A stretch of DNA of 64,000 nucleotides from Bacteroidota bacterium (GCA_947475165.1 CANJLD010000003.1:62001-126000), one strand, 5' to 3'. Shown: positions 9,801-18,120, numbered from the stretch's first letter. The notes: generated by a model from the letters alone, not told the origin. Program-made: numbers and translations.

Positions 9801-10413
9801 GCAAACCACCACATACTATGTTTCGGTAACAAACCAAATTGGATGTGTGTTCAGCGATTCAATTGTAATTAATGTTTTTTCATCGGTGCTGTTTATAAAT
9901 GCTACTGCAAATCCCGACACCATTTATTTTGGCGATACCACACAACTTAATTTGTCGCTGAGTTCAAATGTTACTTCGTTTTCATGGACAGCTGACGCTA
10001 CTTTAAGTTCAACAACGATTGAAAATCCTTTAGCGTTTCCACCAAACACGCATACTTATTATGCAGAAGCTACTGACTCGCAAGGCTGCTACAAGCGCGA
10101 TTCGGTAATTGTGTATGTCATTAATACTCCCTGTAAGGAATCAAACATTTATATTCCGAATGCGTTTTCTCCGAATGGCGATGGTAAGAACGATGTGTTG
10201 TATGTGCGCGCTAACAATGTGACCAAAATTTATTTTGCCGTGTATGACCGGTGGGGACAAAAGGTTTTTGAAACGCGCGATATATCAAAAGGCTGGGATG
10301 GAATTTTTAACGCAAAGAAAATCGACCCTGCTGTTTTTGGCTGGTATGCCGAAGGGGAATGTATTGGGGGAAATAAATTTTTGAAGAAAGGAAATGTAAC
10401 ACTATTGCGATGA
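6826..10413 (+). CDS. Secreted SBBP beta-propeller/PKD protein with gliding-type (T9SS type B) C-terminal domain
   Basis: A 1195-aa exported protein. A signal peptide (residues 1-20, ending ANSFAG) is followed by an N-terminal region of about 250 residues of the DUF7948 type (KQNKGQWENNILYKAE...), then a long beta-propeller/SBBP-like stretch to about 785 with repeats of the form FSTYLGGFGQD, SSTYVGGSGND and WSTTFGGNDDD. A PKD domain (YQWTFGDGNSSTQANPSHTF) lies near 805-870, with Ig-like modules to about 1095. The last 95 residues (IPNAFSPNGDGKNDVLYV) are the CHU/gliding-motility-associated C-terminal domain used for type B T9SS export and anchoring. The following gene is a PorP/SprF barrel overlapping by ATGA, so this protein is probably the cargo or partner of that barrel. 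It is likely a cell-surface adhesin; the ligand is unknown. Confidence 0.92.
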   Translation: MKKFFTPLLILVSVIANSFAGTSCKSCQQIIFKQNKGQWENNILYKAEIKNGAIFFEKNIITFNLFDTRDILRIKGDHHKLENYKPTIDYTLHFHAFKMKFENANVQSSSGGSEAIKEYFNYFIGNDKSKWASKVQAFRQIDYTNLYNGIGLQISSKENSMKYVYEVEKGIDASQLKINFEGTNGIAIDETGNLKIKTAVGDVMDLKPYAYQIINGKETEVPCEFMQNGNSLSYNFPKGYDNKQKLFIDPTLIFSTYSGSTADNFGYSATYDSKENAFAAGSVFGVGYPVTVGAYDMSYTGGATVVFTSGGTYPGDDISITKYSADGTQRIFSTYLGGFGQDLPHSLIANSNDELYILGTTDCLNYPTTTTAYDTTFNGGNDPGVFDGIAAHYTRGSDIVISRLSVDGSQLLSSTYVGGSGNDGLNYTAGQPYSTPGFLRHNYADEVRGEIEIDKNNNIYIASCTRSANFPRTAGTFQNSFGGEMDACIFKMDANLTTMIWSTTFGGNDDDAAYSVAVDGDENLFVAGGTLSPNFPVTNGVFQTAFAGGTCDGFITHIDKNGQIKIASTYYGFADYEQNYFVDLDKQNNVYVLGQADNSSSNFIKNAAFNKPNGGQFISKFNEALDTLVWSTSWGRGLGVTDISPTAFLVDVCSNIYACGWGSQGVNNNVGGTGGTLGLPVTGNAYKPTTDGQDFYLMVMKDDASALAYATFMGGGISEEHVDGGTSRFDRKGKVYQSVCAGCGSNDDFPTTPGAVSNTNNSNNCNNAIFKFDLNLPICLADFTYPNACKNFPMQFTNQSTSVLSPSYQWTFGDGNSSTQANPSHTFLQTGLFDVTLIVTDPGSCNGADTITKKILVIGGVGSDTLSTITICNAQTTQIGFPPTNDSAIVYQWSPTGTLSAANVSNPIASPTTTTTYLLLVSNGVCVDTFTQTVEIFADALTLQGSDVLCGGDTLQLSVTNSQPGQQLTCSWQPVNQIISGANTATPSVSPWQTTTYYVSVTNQIGCVFSDSIVINVFSSVLFINATANPDTIYFGDTTQLNLSLSSNVTSFSWTADATLSSTTIENPLAFPPNTHTYYAEATDSQGCYKRDSVIVYVINTPCKESNIYIPNAFSPNGDGKNDVLYVRANNVTKIYFAVYDRWGQKVFETRDISKGWDGIFNAKKIDPAVFGWYAEGECIGGNKFLKKGNVTLLR

Positions 10414-11465
10414 AAAGAAAGTTCAAAGTTCAAAGTTCAAAGTTCAAAGTAAAGGCAGCGTGTGCCTTTATACTTTGGTCTTTGGTCTTTGGTCTTGTTT
10501 CTTATTCGCAGGATATACATTTTTCTCAATTCAATTTTTCATCGCTCAATCAAAATCCGGCTAACACAAATTTGTTCGATGGCGATTATCGGTTTGTAGG
10601 CAATTACAGAAACCAGTGGCCGAGTGTTCCTGTTCGGTTCAATACATTTTCAGCTTCGGCAGAAATGAATTTTCTGACTCTAAAAAACAATGACCGCATC
10701 GGTGGCGGTTTGGTTTTCTTTTTTGATAGGGCAGGCGATTCTCGTTTTACTTCTTTGAGTACAGCTCTTTCTGTTTCCTATATAAAGTCACTTGATAAAA
10801 AGAATCATCATGCACTTAGCGGAGGAATTCAATTTGGTTTAGTGAACAGGAATATCAATTACAGCAAATTGAATTTCGATAATCAATGGAACGGTGATGT
10901 GTTCGACCCGAATATTGCCGTGGATGAAAATTTTTTAAAAACAAGATTCAATTCTTTCGACCTCGGAATCGGTATTGCTTACAAATGGACGAAGGCGGAG
11001 CGGACAAATTTCACCATTGGCTTTGGAGCGACACACTTAACACAGCAGAAGCAAACTTTCTATAATGACAATTCGGTGAAGCTGAACCCGCGCTTTACGC
11101 TTCATGCGCGCGCGCATGTTAAAGTGGCTAAACAGTGGGATGTGGTTCCTGAGTTAATGTGGCAGATGCAGGATTCGAAATATGAAGTATGTTATGGTGC
11201 GCATGGGAAATATCATCTTGCTCTGAAAGGGGCGCACACGGTTGCAATCAATATGGGAGTGTATGGCCGCTCAGCAGAGTCCGGTTGGCTTTTTGCTGGA
11301 ATGGATTACGACAACTTACAGGTGAATTTGAGTTACGATTTAAATTTTTCGAAACTGCATGTTGCCAGCCGTTACAACGGAGGGTTTGAAGTGAGTGTGA
11401 TTTACATTTTAGCCAAAGTGAAAAAGATAAATAAACCCGGTGCAATATGTCCGGCATTCTTATGA
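10410..11465 (+). CDS. PorP/SprF family type IX secretion outer-membrane protein
   Basis: A 351-aa outer-membrane barrel of the PorP/SprF family, whose members anchor or assist surface delivery of CHU-type T9SS cargo. The mature N-terminus carries the family signature (QDIHFSQFNFSSLNQNPA, then NYRNQWPSVP, about residues 34-72), followed by alternating beta strands. It starts in an ATGA overlap with the cargo gene and ends in an ATGA overlap with the OmpA gene. The signal peptide is odd: its n-region (KVQSSKFKV) is encoded by four GTTCAAA heptads and its hydrophobic core (LWSLVFGLV) by three CTTTGGT heptads, that is, by simple-sequence DNA. Confidence 0.9.
   Translation: MKRKFKVQSSKFKVKAACAFILWSLVFGLVSYSQDIHFSQFNFSSLNQNPANTNLFDGDYRFVGNYRNQWPSVPVRFNTFSASAEMNFLTLKNNDRIGGGLVFFFDRAGDSRFTSLSTALSVSYIKSLDKKNHHALSGGIQFGLVNRNINYSKLNFDNQWNGDVFDPNIAVDENFLKTRFNSFDLGIGIAYKWTKAERTNFTIGFGATHLTQQKQTFYNDNSVKLNPRFTLHARAHVKVAKQWDVVPELMWQMQDSKYEVCYGAHGKYHLALKGAHTVAINMGVYGRSAESGWLFAGMDYDNLQVNLSYDLNFSKLHVASRYNGGFEVSVIYILAKVKKINKPGAICPAFL
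10421..10448. repeat. Heptanucleotide array (GTTCAAA)4 inside a coding sequence
   Basis: Four exact GTTCAAA units read in frame as the basic n-region of the PorP/SprF signal peptide. The same repeat recurs degenerately in the intergenic gap at 16692-16719. Confidence 0.9.
10473..10493. repeat. Heptanucleotide array (CTTTGGT)3 inside a coding sequence
   Basis: Three exact CTTTGGT units (with a partial fourth) encode the hydrophobic core of the same signal peptide, 24 bp after the GTTCAAA array. Confidence 0.9.
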
Positions 11466-13501
11466 GAAAATTGCGGATTGCGGATTGCGGATTGCGGATT
11501 GAATACAAAAAATATTTTTTTGTATTTCTGTTAGCTTTTAGCTGCTGTCTGTCGTCTTTCTCTCAAACTGTTTCACAACTTACCAAAGCAGGCGATAAAA
11601 AAATAGAAGAGGGAGATTACTACGCGGCATCGTTGTATTATAAGGATGCACTGAAAAAGGATGAAGAGAATATTGATTTGAATTTTAAGTATGCCGAGGC
11701 ATGTCGCATGTTTAATGATTTGCAAGGCTCTACTACCGGTTACCGCGCAGTAACTAAACTTGATAAAGCGAATCAATATCCAATAGCGAATTTCTGGCTC
11801 GGAGAAGTTTTGCGAAGCACTTGCGAGTGTAAATGTGAAGAAGCGCAGAAACAGTTTCACCGCTTTCAAACTAAATACCGAAGGAAAGATTATTTCTATG
11901 CCAAAGCCCAACAGGAAATAGAAGCTTGTGCTTGGGTGAAAGATCATTTAAAGAAAAACGATTCAATTAAGATTGAACATTTAGGGAAGGAGGTAAACAC
12001 TCCGCAATCGGAGTTTAATGCTATCCATGTTTTTCCTGATAAGATTCAATACTCTTCTTTGCGAAATATTTCAACCGACAAGAAGAACGAAAAGTATTTA
12101 GTGCGCTTGTATAATGAGCCACCCAATTTTGAACTTGTTTATATTCCCAATGGTTCGAACCAGGAACTGAACATTGGCAACGGAGCATATTCTCCCGATT
12201 CGAAAAAATTCTTTTTTACGCAATGTGAGCAGAAGGATAAGTCAACTACCCGTTGCGATATTTATGTAACGAAGTACGATAACTTTAAATGGTCACCGGC
12301 TGAAAAACTCAACGACCATGTAAACAATGCAAGCGCAACTAATACACAGCCCTCGCTTGGCTATGATTTATCCGGTAATGAAATTTTGCTTTTCTCGTCT
12401 GACCGCGAAGGCGGACAAGGCAAGATGGACATTTGGATGAGTAAGTTGAATGCTGATGGAACTTACTTGCAAGCAGTAAATGCGGGAAATAAAATCAATA
12501 CGCAGGGGAATGAAATCACTCCGTTCTATGATGTAAACAACCGCAAACTTTATTTCAGCAGCGATTGGCATTATGGGTATGGCGGCTATGATATTTTTGA
12601 AGCTGCGGGTGAATCTACCAACTGGACTGAGCCTAAAAATTTGTTGCAGCCTATCAATACTCCGCAGAATGATTTGTATTACACAAAAGCGATTGATGAT
12701 TCGCGGGCATACATTACTTCAAACAGAAAGGGTTCTTATTTTATAGAAGCCGAAACCTGCTGTAATGATATTTATGCTTACGGCACAGGAAAGAAAATTG
12801 AAAAGCGCGATACTGTTTTTGTTGTAAAGGCGGATACACCGGTTGTTGAGTTGCGTGATACTACTCCGGTAGTGCAAATAGAAAGACCGGTTACACAAAC
12901 AACCTTTATAGACGAAAAAATTAAAAATGTAAAGCAGAAGCTTTCTGTACAGCTTTATTTCCATAATGATGAACCCGGTGCTAAAAGCATGAGCGATACT
13001 ACCAACCTCGACTACAAACAAACGTATGAAGCATATTCTTCGCTGCGATACGAGTATGAGCGCGAGTATGCAAAAACGATGAAGAAGGAAGAACAGCTAA
13101 AGACTGAAGAGGAAATTACCAATCTGTTTGAAGATAAAATTGATAAAGGTTATTACGATTTAGTGGCGTTTGCTTCAGAGTTGCTCGCGCTTTTACAAAG
13201 CGGAAACAAAGTAGAAGTGACGGTGAAAGGATATTGCTCTCCTCTGAATTTTAATCAATACAATGTAAAACTCGGTTATCGCAGAGTGGCTTCGTTGCGC
13301 AATTATTTCTTTCATTACCGCGATGGCATTTTACTTTCTTATGTGGCTGCCGGTAAACTGAATATTAAAAACGAATCGTTTGGTGAGGAAACCGCTTCGA
13401 AAAATATCAGCGATAGCCGCGAAGACAAACGCAATTCGGTTTATAATCCTGCCGCTGCGTTGGAAAGAAGAGTTGAAATAATTTCGATTGAGGTGAAATA
13501 A
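11462..13501 (+). CDS. TPR-PD40-OmpA outer-membrane/periplasmic protein (PorE-like, T9SS-associated)
   Basis: About 679 aa. After a signal peptide come TPR-like helices (AGDKKIEEGDYYAASLYYKDALKKD, abbreviated; residues about 40-130). Next is a WD40-like PD40 propeller (YSPDSKKFFFTQC, ILLFSSDREGGQGKMDIW, LYFSSDWHYGYGGYDIF), and then a C-terminal OmpA-like domain (about 560-679) with VTVKGYCSPLN and a terminal ERRVEI segment that would contact peptidoglycan. This TPR-PD40-OmpA order is that of PorE and related proteins that tether T9SS components to the cell wall. I chose ATG 11462, which overlaps the PorP/SprF stop as ATGA, over the ORF-track ATG 11447. Immediately after the start the n-region (LRIADCGLRI) is encoded by four TTGCGGA heptads. 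Confidence 0.88.
   Translation: MRKLRIADCGLRIEYKKYFFVFLLAFSCCLSSFSQTVSQLTKAGDKKIEEGDYYAASLYYKDALKKDEENIDLNFKYAEACRMFNDLQGSTTGYRAVTKLDKANQYPIANFWLGEVLRSTCECKCEEAQKQFHRFQTKYRRKDYFYAKAQQEIEACAWVKDHLKKNDSIKIEHLGKEVNTPQSEFNAIHVFPDKIQYSSLRNISTDKKNEKYLVRLYNEPPNFELVYIPNGSNQELNIGNGAYSPDSKKFFFTQCEQKDKSTTRCDIYVTKYDNFKWSPAEKLNDHVNNASATNTQPSLGYDLSGNEILLFSSDREGGQGKMDIWMSKLNADGTYLQAVNAGNKINTQGNEITPFYDVNNRKLYFSSDWHYGYGGYDIFEAAGESTNWTEPKNLLQPINTPQNDLYYTKAIDDSRAYITSNRKGSYFIEAETCCNDIYAYGTGKKIEKRDTVFVVKADTPVVELRDTTPVVQIERPVTQTTFIDEKIKNVKQKLSVQLYFHNDEPGAKSMSDTTNLDYKQTYEAYSSLRYEYEREYAKTMKKEEQLKTEEEITNLFEDKIDKGYYDLVAFASELLALLQSGNKVEVTVKGYCSPLNFNQYNVKLGYRRVASLRNYFFHYRDGILLSYVAAGKLNIKNESFGEETASKNISDSREDKRNSVYNPAAALERRVEIISIEVK
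11471..11498. repeat. Heptanucleotide array (TTGCGGA)4 inside a coding sequence
   Basis: Four exact TTGCGGA units directly after the start codon of the OmpA-like gene, translated in frame as part of the signal peptide. Confidence 0.9.
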
Positions 13502-13547
13502 TTTCCAAACAACTTCAACAACTCACAACACTTTCTATATTTACTCC

Positions 13548-14564
13548 GTGCAGAAAAAATCATCAGATAGGCCTTTTAAGAAAGACACCAAAACATCTTC
13601 TATCCCTTATAAAAAGTGGGATAAGAAGAAAGAAAAGAATCCTGTTTTGGTAGCCGCTGCAAAAAAAATGTTTGAGCGCACTGCTTCGGATGATGCTAAA
13701 AAAGCGGCTCTCAAAACTCCTCCCGATAAAGCAAAACCTTCTAAATACTTCGGCAATAAAAAGCACATCAATCCTACAGAAGAAAATGAGGATGGTGAGT
13801 TAATCTATTCTGAAACTGAAAAAATTTCAGATGAATTACGTTTGAATAAATATTTAGCTCATGCTGGTGTTGCTTCGCGCAGAGCGGCTGATGAGTTGAT
13901 TAAAGAAGGACGTGTGAAAGTGAATGGAGATGTGGTGAAGGAGATGGGGCATAAAGTAAAAGTGAAAGACAAAGTTGAGTTTGACGGCAAAGTTCTTTCG
14001 CTTGAAAAGAAATATTATTTGTTGCTTAATAAGCCTAAAGATTACATCACTACTTTAAAGGATGAGAAAGACCGCAAAACGGTGATGGAACTTTTGCGTG
14101 GTGCGTTTGAGCAAATTAAATCTATACAAAAGCCGCGCTTGTATCCGGTGGGCAGATTAGACAGAAATACTACCGGTGTGCTTTTAATTACCAATGACGG
14201 AGAGCTGGCGCAGAAGTTAACGCACCCAAGCACGGAAGTAAGAAAGGTGTATCATGTTATTCTGAATAAAAAATTACGTAAAGATGATTTCAATAAAATA
14301 GCTGAAGGCGGAGTTGTGCTGGAAGATGGTATTGCGGAGGTAGATGAAATTGCTTATCCGAATCCAAAAAATCTTGCTGAGGTGGGCGTGCAGATTCACA
14401 CCGGTAAGAACCGGTTCATTCGCAGGCTGTTTGAGGCTATGGATTATGAAGTAGAAAAACTCGATCGCGTTTTCTTTGCCGGTCTTACCAAAAAAGATTT
14501 ACCAAGAGGCAGATGGAGATTTTTAAGTCAGGAGGAAGTAAGATTGCTGAAGCATTTTATTTAA
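13548..14564 (+). CDS. RsuA/RluB-family rRNA pseudouridine synthase
   Basis: A 338-aa pseudouridine synthase, best matching the RluB (23S U2605) group. The first 95 or so residues form a lysine-rich, low-complexity extension of the kind common in Bacteroidota. An S4 domain follows (LRLNKYLAHAGVASRRAADELI, abbreviated). The catalytic core has the nucleophile Asp in GRLDRNTTGVLL and the conserved GKNRFIRRLFEA motif. The start is GTG at 13548; the first ATG (MFERTASDD) would remove 40 residues and is possible, because the extension is poorly conserved. It reads toward kup and shares a strong bidirectional terminator with it. Confidence 0.88.
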   Translation: MQKKSSDRPFKKDTKTSSIPYKKWDKKKEKNPVLVAAAKKMFERTASDDAKKAALKTPPDKAKPSKYFGNKKHINPTEENEDGELIYSETEKISDELRLNKYLAHAGVASRRAADELIKEGRVKVNGDVVKEMGHKVKVKDKVEFDGKVLSLEKKYYLLLNKPKDYITTLKDEKDRKTVMELLRGAFEQIKSIQKPRLYPVGRLDRNTTGVLLITNDGELAQKLTHPSTEVRKVYHVILNKKLRKDDFNKIAEGGVVLEDGIAEVDEIAYPNPKNLAEVGVQIHTGKNRFIRRLFEAMDYEVEKLDRVFFAGLTKKDLPRGRWRFLSQEEVRLLKHFI

Positions 14565-14569
14565 AACCG

Positions 14570-14619
14570 ACTGTAAAACAGAAAGGCGCGAAGAGATTCG
14601 TGCCTTTCTGTTTTACAGT
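14570..14619. terminator. Bidirectional intrinsic terminator
   Basis: A perfect 18-bp inverted repeat, ACTGTAAAACAGAAAGGC / GCCTTTCTGTTTTACAGT, separated by a 14-nt loop, lying between the convergent pseudouridine synthase and kup genes. The A/T-rich inner stem can supply the U tract on either strand. Confidence 0.85.
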
Positions 14620-14629
14620 TGGTAAGATA

Positions 14630-16582
14630 TTACTTTACCCGTTGCAATTCAATCTTTGTAGAAGGCGCAATGGTAATAGGCACAGTTTCTTCTTCAACGT
14701 TCGTCAATTCCAAGCCAAAATCTTCGGCAGTAGAAAGCGAGATACTTTTGATGAACCGGTAACCCTTTACAATAAATTGTTCGTAAGGAGTGAGGGCATC
14801 GTCAATGGCAACGCGACTGTTGAGTAGGATAAATTTAAAATCTGCAGGCATATTGTATTTGCGCAGCGATGGATAGTGTGACAGTTCATCTACCTCGCCA
14901 TTCTTCACCATTTCTTCCACAATTTTGTTGAACATCAGGTTCACTTTATGGTCTACCTTAAAACCAAAACTTAAACGCACAAAGAAAATTCTGCGTGGCA
15001 CTACAGCTTCTACCGAATACGATGCACCAAAAGGTTCGTTCGAAATATCTACGTGAACAAACCAATAAATATCGGCACGCTTAGGGCGTTTGCGGAAAAT
15101 CGAATAGATGATATTCGAATCGATATGGCTCTTGTCGTTTGCCATAGAAAGATAAACCAGGTTGTTCGCTTCTTTCGGGATGGTATCATCCTGCATCAAC
15201 TCTTTCAGCGGAGCTATGTAATCTTTGATCTCCACAAATTCGATATGCTTTTTGCGTAGCAAACGCGCTTGATAAAAAACCCACATGCCAAAAAACAAAA
15301 GCGATGCAATAGAGAAAGTAAACCATCCACCATGCGTAAACTTAAGCATGTTAGACAGGAAGAACGCACCTTCTATTGTTAGAAACACACACGGTATTCC
15401 CCAGGTTACAATGGCCGGTGCGCGCCTTACATACATTAAATAAGTAAGAAGCGTGGTGGTCATCAGCATATCAATAGTTATGGCTAAGCCATAAGCGGCT
15501 TCCATATTACTTGCCTGCCTAAAAATGATAACAACGGTAATACAGCCAAGCAACAGCAACCAGTTAATGCCCGGTATATAAATTTGTCCTTGTTGAGTGG
15601 TTGGGTAAATTACTTTCAAGTTTGGCCATAGGCGTAGCTTCATGGCTTCGTTTACCAAAGTAAAACAACCGGTAATTAAAGCCTGCGATGCAATAACAGT
15701 AGCCAACGAAGCAATGGTAATTCCTATTGGTAAAAACCAAGCCGGCATTAGCGAGTAAAAAGTTGATTGCCCTTCGGGCCAATGTTGACCGTTAAAGTTA
15801 TGAAGGAGATGTGCGCTTTGCCCAAAGTAACTTAATAACAAGGCGATAAGTACAAACCCCCAACTAACGCGAATGTTCGATTTACCACAATGACCTAAAT
15901 CTGAAAAAAGTGCTTCGCCCCCTGTAGTGCAAAGGAACACAGCGCCCAACAACCAAAACCCTCCGGGATACAATACCAATAAATTGATGGCATACCAAGG
16001 ATTGAGAGCGTGTAATACGAAAGGATATTGAATAACTTCTCTGAACCCAAAAAAACCAATCATGCTGAACCAAATCAACATAACAGGACCAAAAATTCCA
16101 CCTATTACTTTAGTGCCAAACTGCTGAAAAGTAAACAGACCAATTAAAATAGCAATTACAATAGGAATAGTTGGAATATCGGGATTCAAAATTTTTAATC
16201 CCTCAATAGCCGATGAAATAGAAATAGGTGGAGTAATAAACCCATCAGCTATCAAAGTAGCACAACCAATAATTGCGGGAATAATTGTCCAGGTAACTTT
16301 ATACCTGCGCACTAAAGCGTAAAGTGCAAAAATCCCTCCTTCGCCTTTGTTATCGTTGTTGAGCGCGAGAAACACATATTTAAAAGTGGTAATAATCATC
16401 AGTGTCCAAAACACACACGACAGTCCACCCAGCACCAACTCATGCGAAATAACATGGCCGCTCAAAATAGCGTTCATCACATAGAGCGGTGATGTTCCAA
16501 TGTCGCCAAAAATAATACCCAGTGTAATAAGCACTCCAGCTGTAGACAGTTTATGCCCGTGGCTACGATAACTTTCCGCCAT
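14630..16582 (-). CDS. kup: KUP-family potassium uptake transporter
   Basis: Kup imports K+ by proton symport. The N-terminal family signature GIIFGDIGTSPLYV (residues 22-35) is intact, followed by the conserved NDNKGEGGIFALYALVRR segment and about twelve membrane helices to about residue 440. A soluble C-terminal domain of about 200 residues completes the 650-aa protein. Acidic and Thr/Gly residues in TM1-TM2 typical of the family are visible. It is a single-gene unit convergent with the RluB-type gene. A TACATTTGCGC -7 element lies about 100 bp upstream. Confidence 0.95.
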   Translation of the reverse strand: MAESYRSHGHKLSTAGVLITLGIIFGDIGTSPLYVMNAILSGHVISHELVLGGLSCVFWTLMIITTFKYVFLALNNDNKGEGGIFALYALVRRYKVTWTIIPAIIGCATLIADGFITPPISISSAIEGLKILNPDIPTIPIVIAILIGLFTFQQFGTKVIGGIFGPVMLIWFSMIGFFGFREVIQYPFVLHALNPWYAINLLVLYPGGFWLLGAVFLCTTGGEALFSDLGHCGKSNIRVSWGFVLIALLLSYFGQSAHLLHNFNGQHWPEGQSTFYSLMPAWFLPIGITIASLATVIASQALITGCFTLVNEAMKLRLWPNLKVIYPTTQQGQIYIPGINWLLLLGCITVVIIFRQASNMEAAYGLAITIDMLMTTTLLTYLMYVRRAPAIVTWGIPCVFLTIEGAFFLSNMLKFTHGGWFTFSIASLLFFGMWVFYQARLLRKKHIEFVEIKDYIAPLKELMQDDTIPKEANNLVYLSMANDKSHIDSNIIYSIFRKRPKRADIYWFVHVDISNEPFGASYSVEAVVPRRIFFVRLSFGFKVDHKVNLMFNKIVEEMVKNGEVDELSHYPSLRKYNMPADFKFILLNSRVAIDDALTPYEQFIVKGYRFIKSISLSTAEDFGLELTNVEEETVPITIAPSTKIELQRVK

Positions 16583-16679
16583 CTTTAATTTTGATTAAGA
16601 AGTTGTGATTACAAAAAACAAACCGGTAGGTTTTACAATCGCCCTCGTGAGAAGAATTCATAGAATGATTAAGCAAGCG

Positions 16680-16713
16680 CAAATGTATAAAAGTTTAAAG
16701 TTCAAAGTTCAAA
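16680..16713 (-). promoter_or_regulatory. Candidate kup promoter overlapping a heptad repeat
   Basis: On the minus strand TACATTTG (16680-16687) matches TAnnTTTG exactly. A TTTG -33 box supplied by the AGTTCAA repeat is 22 bp upstream, slightly long for this class, and another is at 15 bp. The leader would be about 90 nt. Confidence 0.4.
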
Positions 16714-16719
16714 GTTCGA
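16692..16719. repeat. Degenerate heptanucleotide array (AGTTCAA)4
   Basis: Units AGTTTAA, AGTTCAA, AGTTCAA and AGTTCGA in the divergent gap between kup and the aquaporin gene. It is the same heptad as the in-frame array at 10421. Confidence 0.85.
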
Positions 16720-16785
16720 AGACAAAATGATGGATTTATTCAATTCACTAATTCTTCTACTTTTAAGCGAACAAAAAATTGAAGC

Positions 16786-17427
16786 ATGAAAAAATATCTG
16801 TCAGAAGTTATCGGAACTTTCATCCTCATTTTTGCGGGAACGGGTTGTGTGGTGGTAGAGCAGCAAACCGGTGCGCTTGGCCTGCCGGGCATTGCAGCCG
16901 TTTGGGGTTTTGTGATTATTGCCCTGATTTATGCTTTTGGCGATATTTCGGGAACGCATCTTAACCCGGCAGTTACCGTGGCGTTTGCAGTAGACAGGAG
17001 ATTTGAATGGAGAGAGGTTCCTGCTTATCTCGGCTCGCAGTTTACAGGCGCAATAGCGGCAAGTTTCCTGCTTCATTTTCTTTTTCCGGACAATAAAACT
17101 TTGGGAATTACCCATCCATCCGGCACCGAAATGCAGGCATTCATAATGGAAACGGTAATGACCTTTATACTGATGATGGTGATTTTGCGGGTAAGCGTGG
17201 GGGCAAAAGAAAAGGGAATTACTGCCGGAATTGCCATTGGCGGAACGGTTTGGTTCCTGGTTTTGTTTGGCGGGCCTATTTCGGGCACAGGGCTGAACCC
17301 TACCCGCTCAATTGCACCTGCTATTGTTACAGGAAACTTCGAATCGCTCTGGATTTATATTGTAGCTCCGTTTGCAGGGGCGCTTTCTGCTGTTTTTGTT
17401 CATCGGGTCCTGCATTCCGAGCCGTAA
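16786..17427 (+). CDS. MIP-family aquaporin/glycerol facilitator
   Basis: A 213-aa membrane channel with six hydrophobic helices. The first half-helix motif is a normal HLNPAVT (Asn60-Pro-Ala), while the second is GLNPTRS (Asn171-Pro-Thr), where most family members have NPA. The pore-lining Arg after the second motif is kept. The Asn residues that orient water are both present, so the channel may still conduct water or small solutes, but selectivity cannot be inferred. It is a short version of the family with minimal termini. It is divergent from kup; the gap contains the heptad array and a weak TACTTTTA -7-like box. Confidence 0.92.
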   Translation: MKKYLSEVIGTFILIFAGTGCVVVEQQTGALGLPGIAAVWGFVIIALIYAFGDISGTHLNPAVTVAFAVDRRFEWREVPAYLGSQFTGAIAASFLLHFLFPDNKTLGITHPSGTEMQAFIMETVMTFILMMVILRVSVGAKEKGITAGIAIGGTVWFLVLFGGPISGTGLNPTRSIAPAIVTGNFESLWIYIVAPFAGALSAVFVHRVLHSEP

Positions 17428-17445
17428 CAGACAGTTTAAAGATGT

Positions 17446-17475
17446 TTTGATTTTTCAGCTATTCGCCTATATTTG
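17446..17475 (+). promoter_or_regulatory. Promoter for the DUF177-rpmF unit
   Basis: TTTG (17446-17449), an 18-bp spacer, then a perfect TATATTTG (17468-17475) followed by CGCTCC, the pyrimidine-rich discriminator common at ribosomal promoters of the phylum. The predicted start near 17482 leaves a leader of about 75 nt. Confidence 0.75.
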
Positions 17476-17555
17476 CGCTCCTTTTTCGCGAAAGCTGAAG
17501 GGGTGTTGTTTGAATAAGTGAAAGAAGCTATAGCATCATTATAAATATTTGAATT

Positions 17556-18083
17556 GTGAAGGGGTTAAGGGAATTTGAGATTCCATACGTTGGTCTTAAG
17601 TTAGGAGTTCACAAGTTTGAGTTTGATATTGATGCAAATTTTTTCAAACACTTTGAAGATTCGCTGATTGGCGATTGCAAAGTGAGGGTGAGACTGGAGT
17701 TTGATAAAAAGGAAACGTTCTTTATAGCTAATTTTTTTATTGACGGAAACGTGAAAGTGGAATGTGACCGTTGCCTGATTCCGTTCGACAAGGAAATTTT
17801 TGGCGACTATGTTTGCTATATCAAATTTGCAGAAGACCCTGCAAAGATGAACGATGAGCCGGATGTAATGTATATAGCCCGCGAGCAAACAGTAATTGAT
17901 GTTTCGCAGTTGGTTTATGAATATGTAAACCTTTGTTTGCCGATTCAGAAAATGGGATGCGAAAAACCGGGGCAGGAGCCACAATGCAACAAAGAAGTGT
18001 TGAAGTATTTAAGTATAGAAGATAGTAAAGAGAAAAATGAAGAAGACCCTCGCTGGGCAGCTTTAAAGAACTTGAAAAATTAG
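17556..18083 (+). CDS. DUF177 (YceD) protein, 23S rRNA accumulation/ribosome assembly
   Basis: 175 aa of the YceD/DUF177 family, which in several bacteria affects 23S rRNA accumulation and is encoded next to rpmF, as here (37 bp upstream of it). The family core VKVECDRCLIPFDKEI, with its paired cysteines, is at about residues 66-82, followed by the acidic strand-turn segment and a Cys-containing C-terminal region (GCEKPGQEPQCNKEV). The start context GTG AAG GGG fits the ORF track. Synteny with rpmF strengthens the call. The exact molecular role is unresolved in the family. Confidence 0.9.
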   Translation: MKGLREFEIPYVGLKLGVHKFEFDIDANFFKHFEDSLIGDCKVRVRLEFDKKETFFIANFFIDGNVKVECDRCLIPFDKEIFGDYVCYIKFAEDPAKMNDEPDVMYIAREQTVIDVSQLVYEYVNLCLPIQKMGCEKPGQEPQCNKEVLKYLSIEDSKEKNEEDPRWAALKNLKN

Positions 18084-18120
18084 AATCAAAGAATAAATAA
18101 TCAATTAAAAATTACAGACC

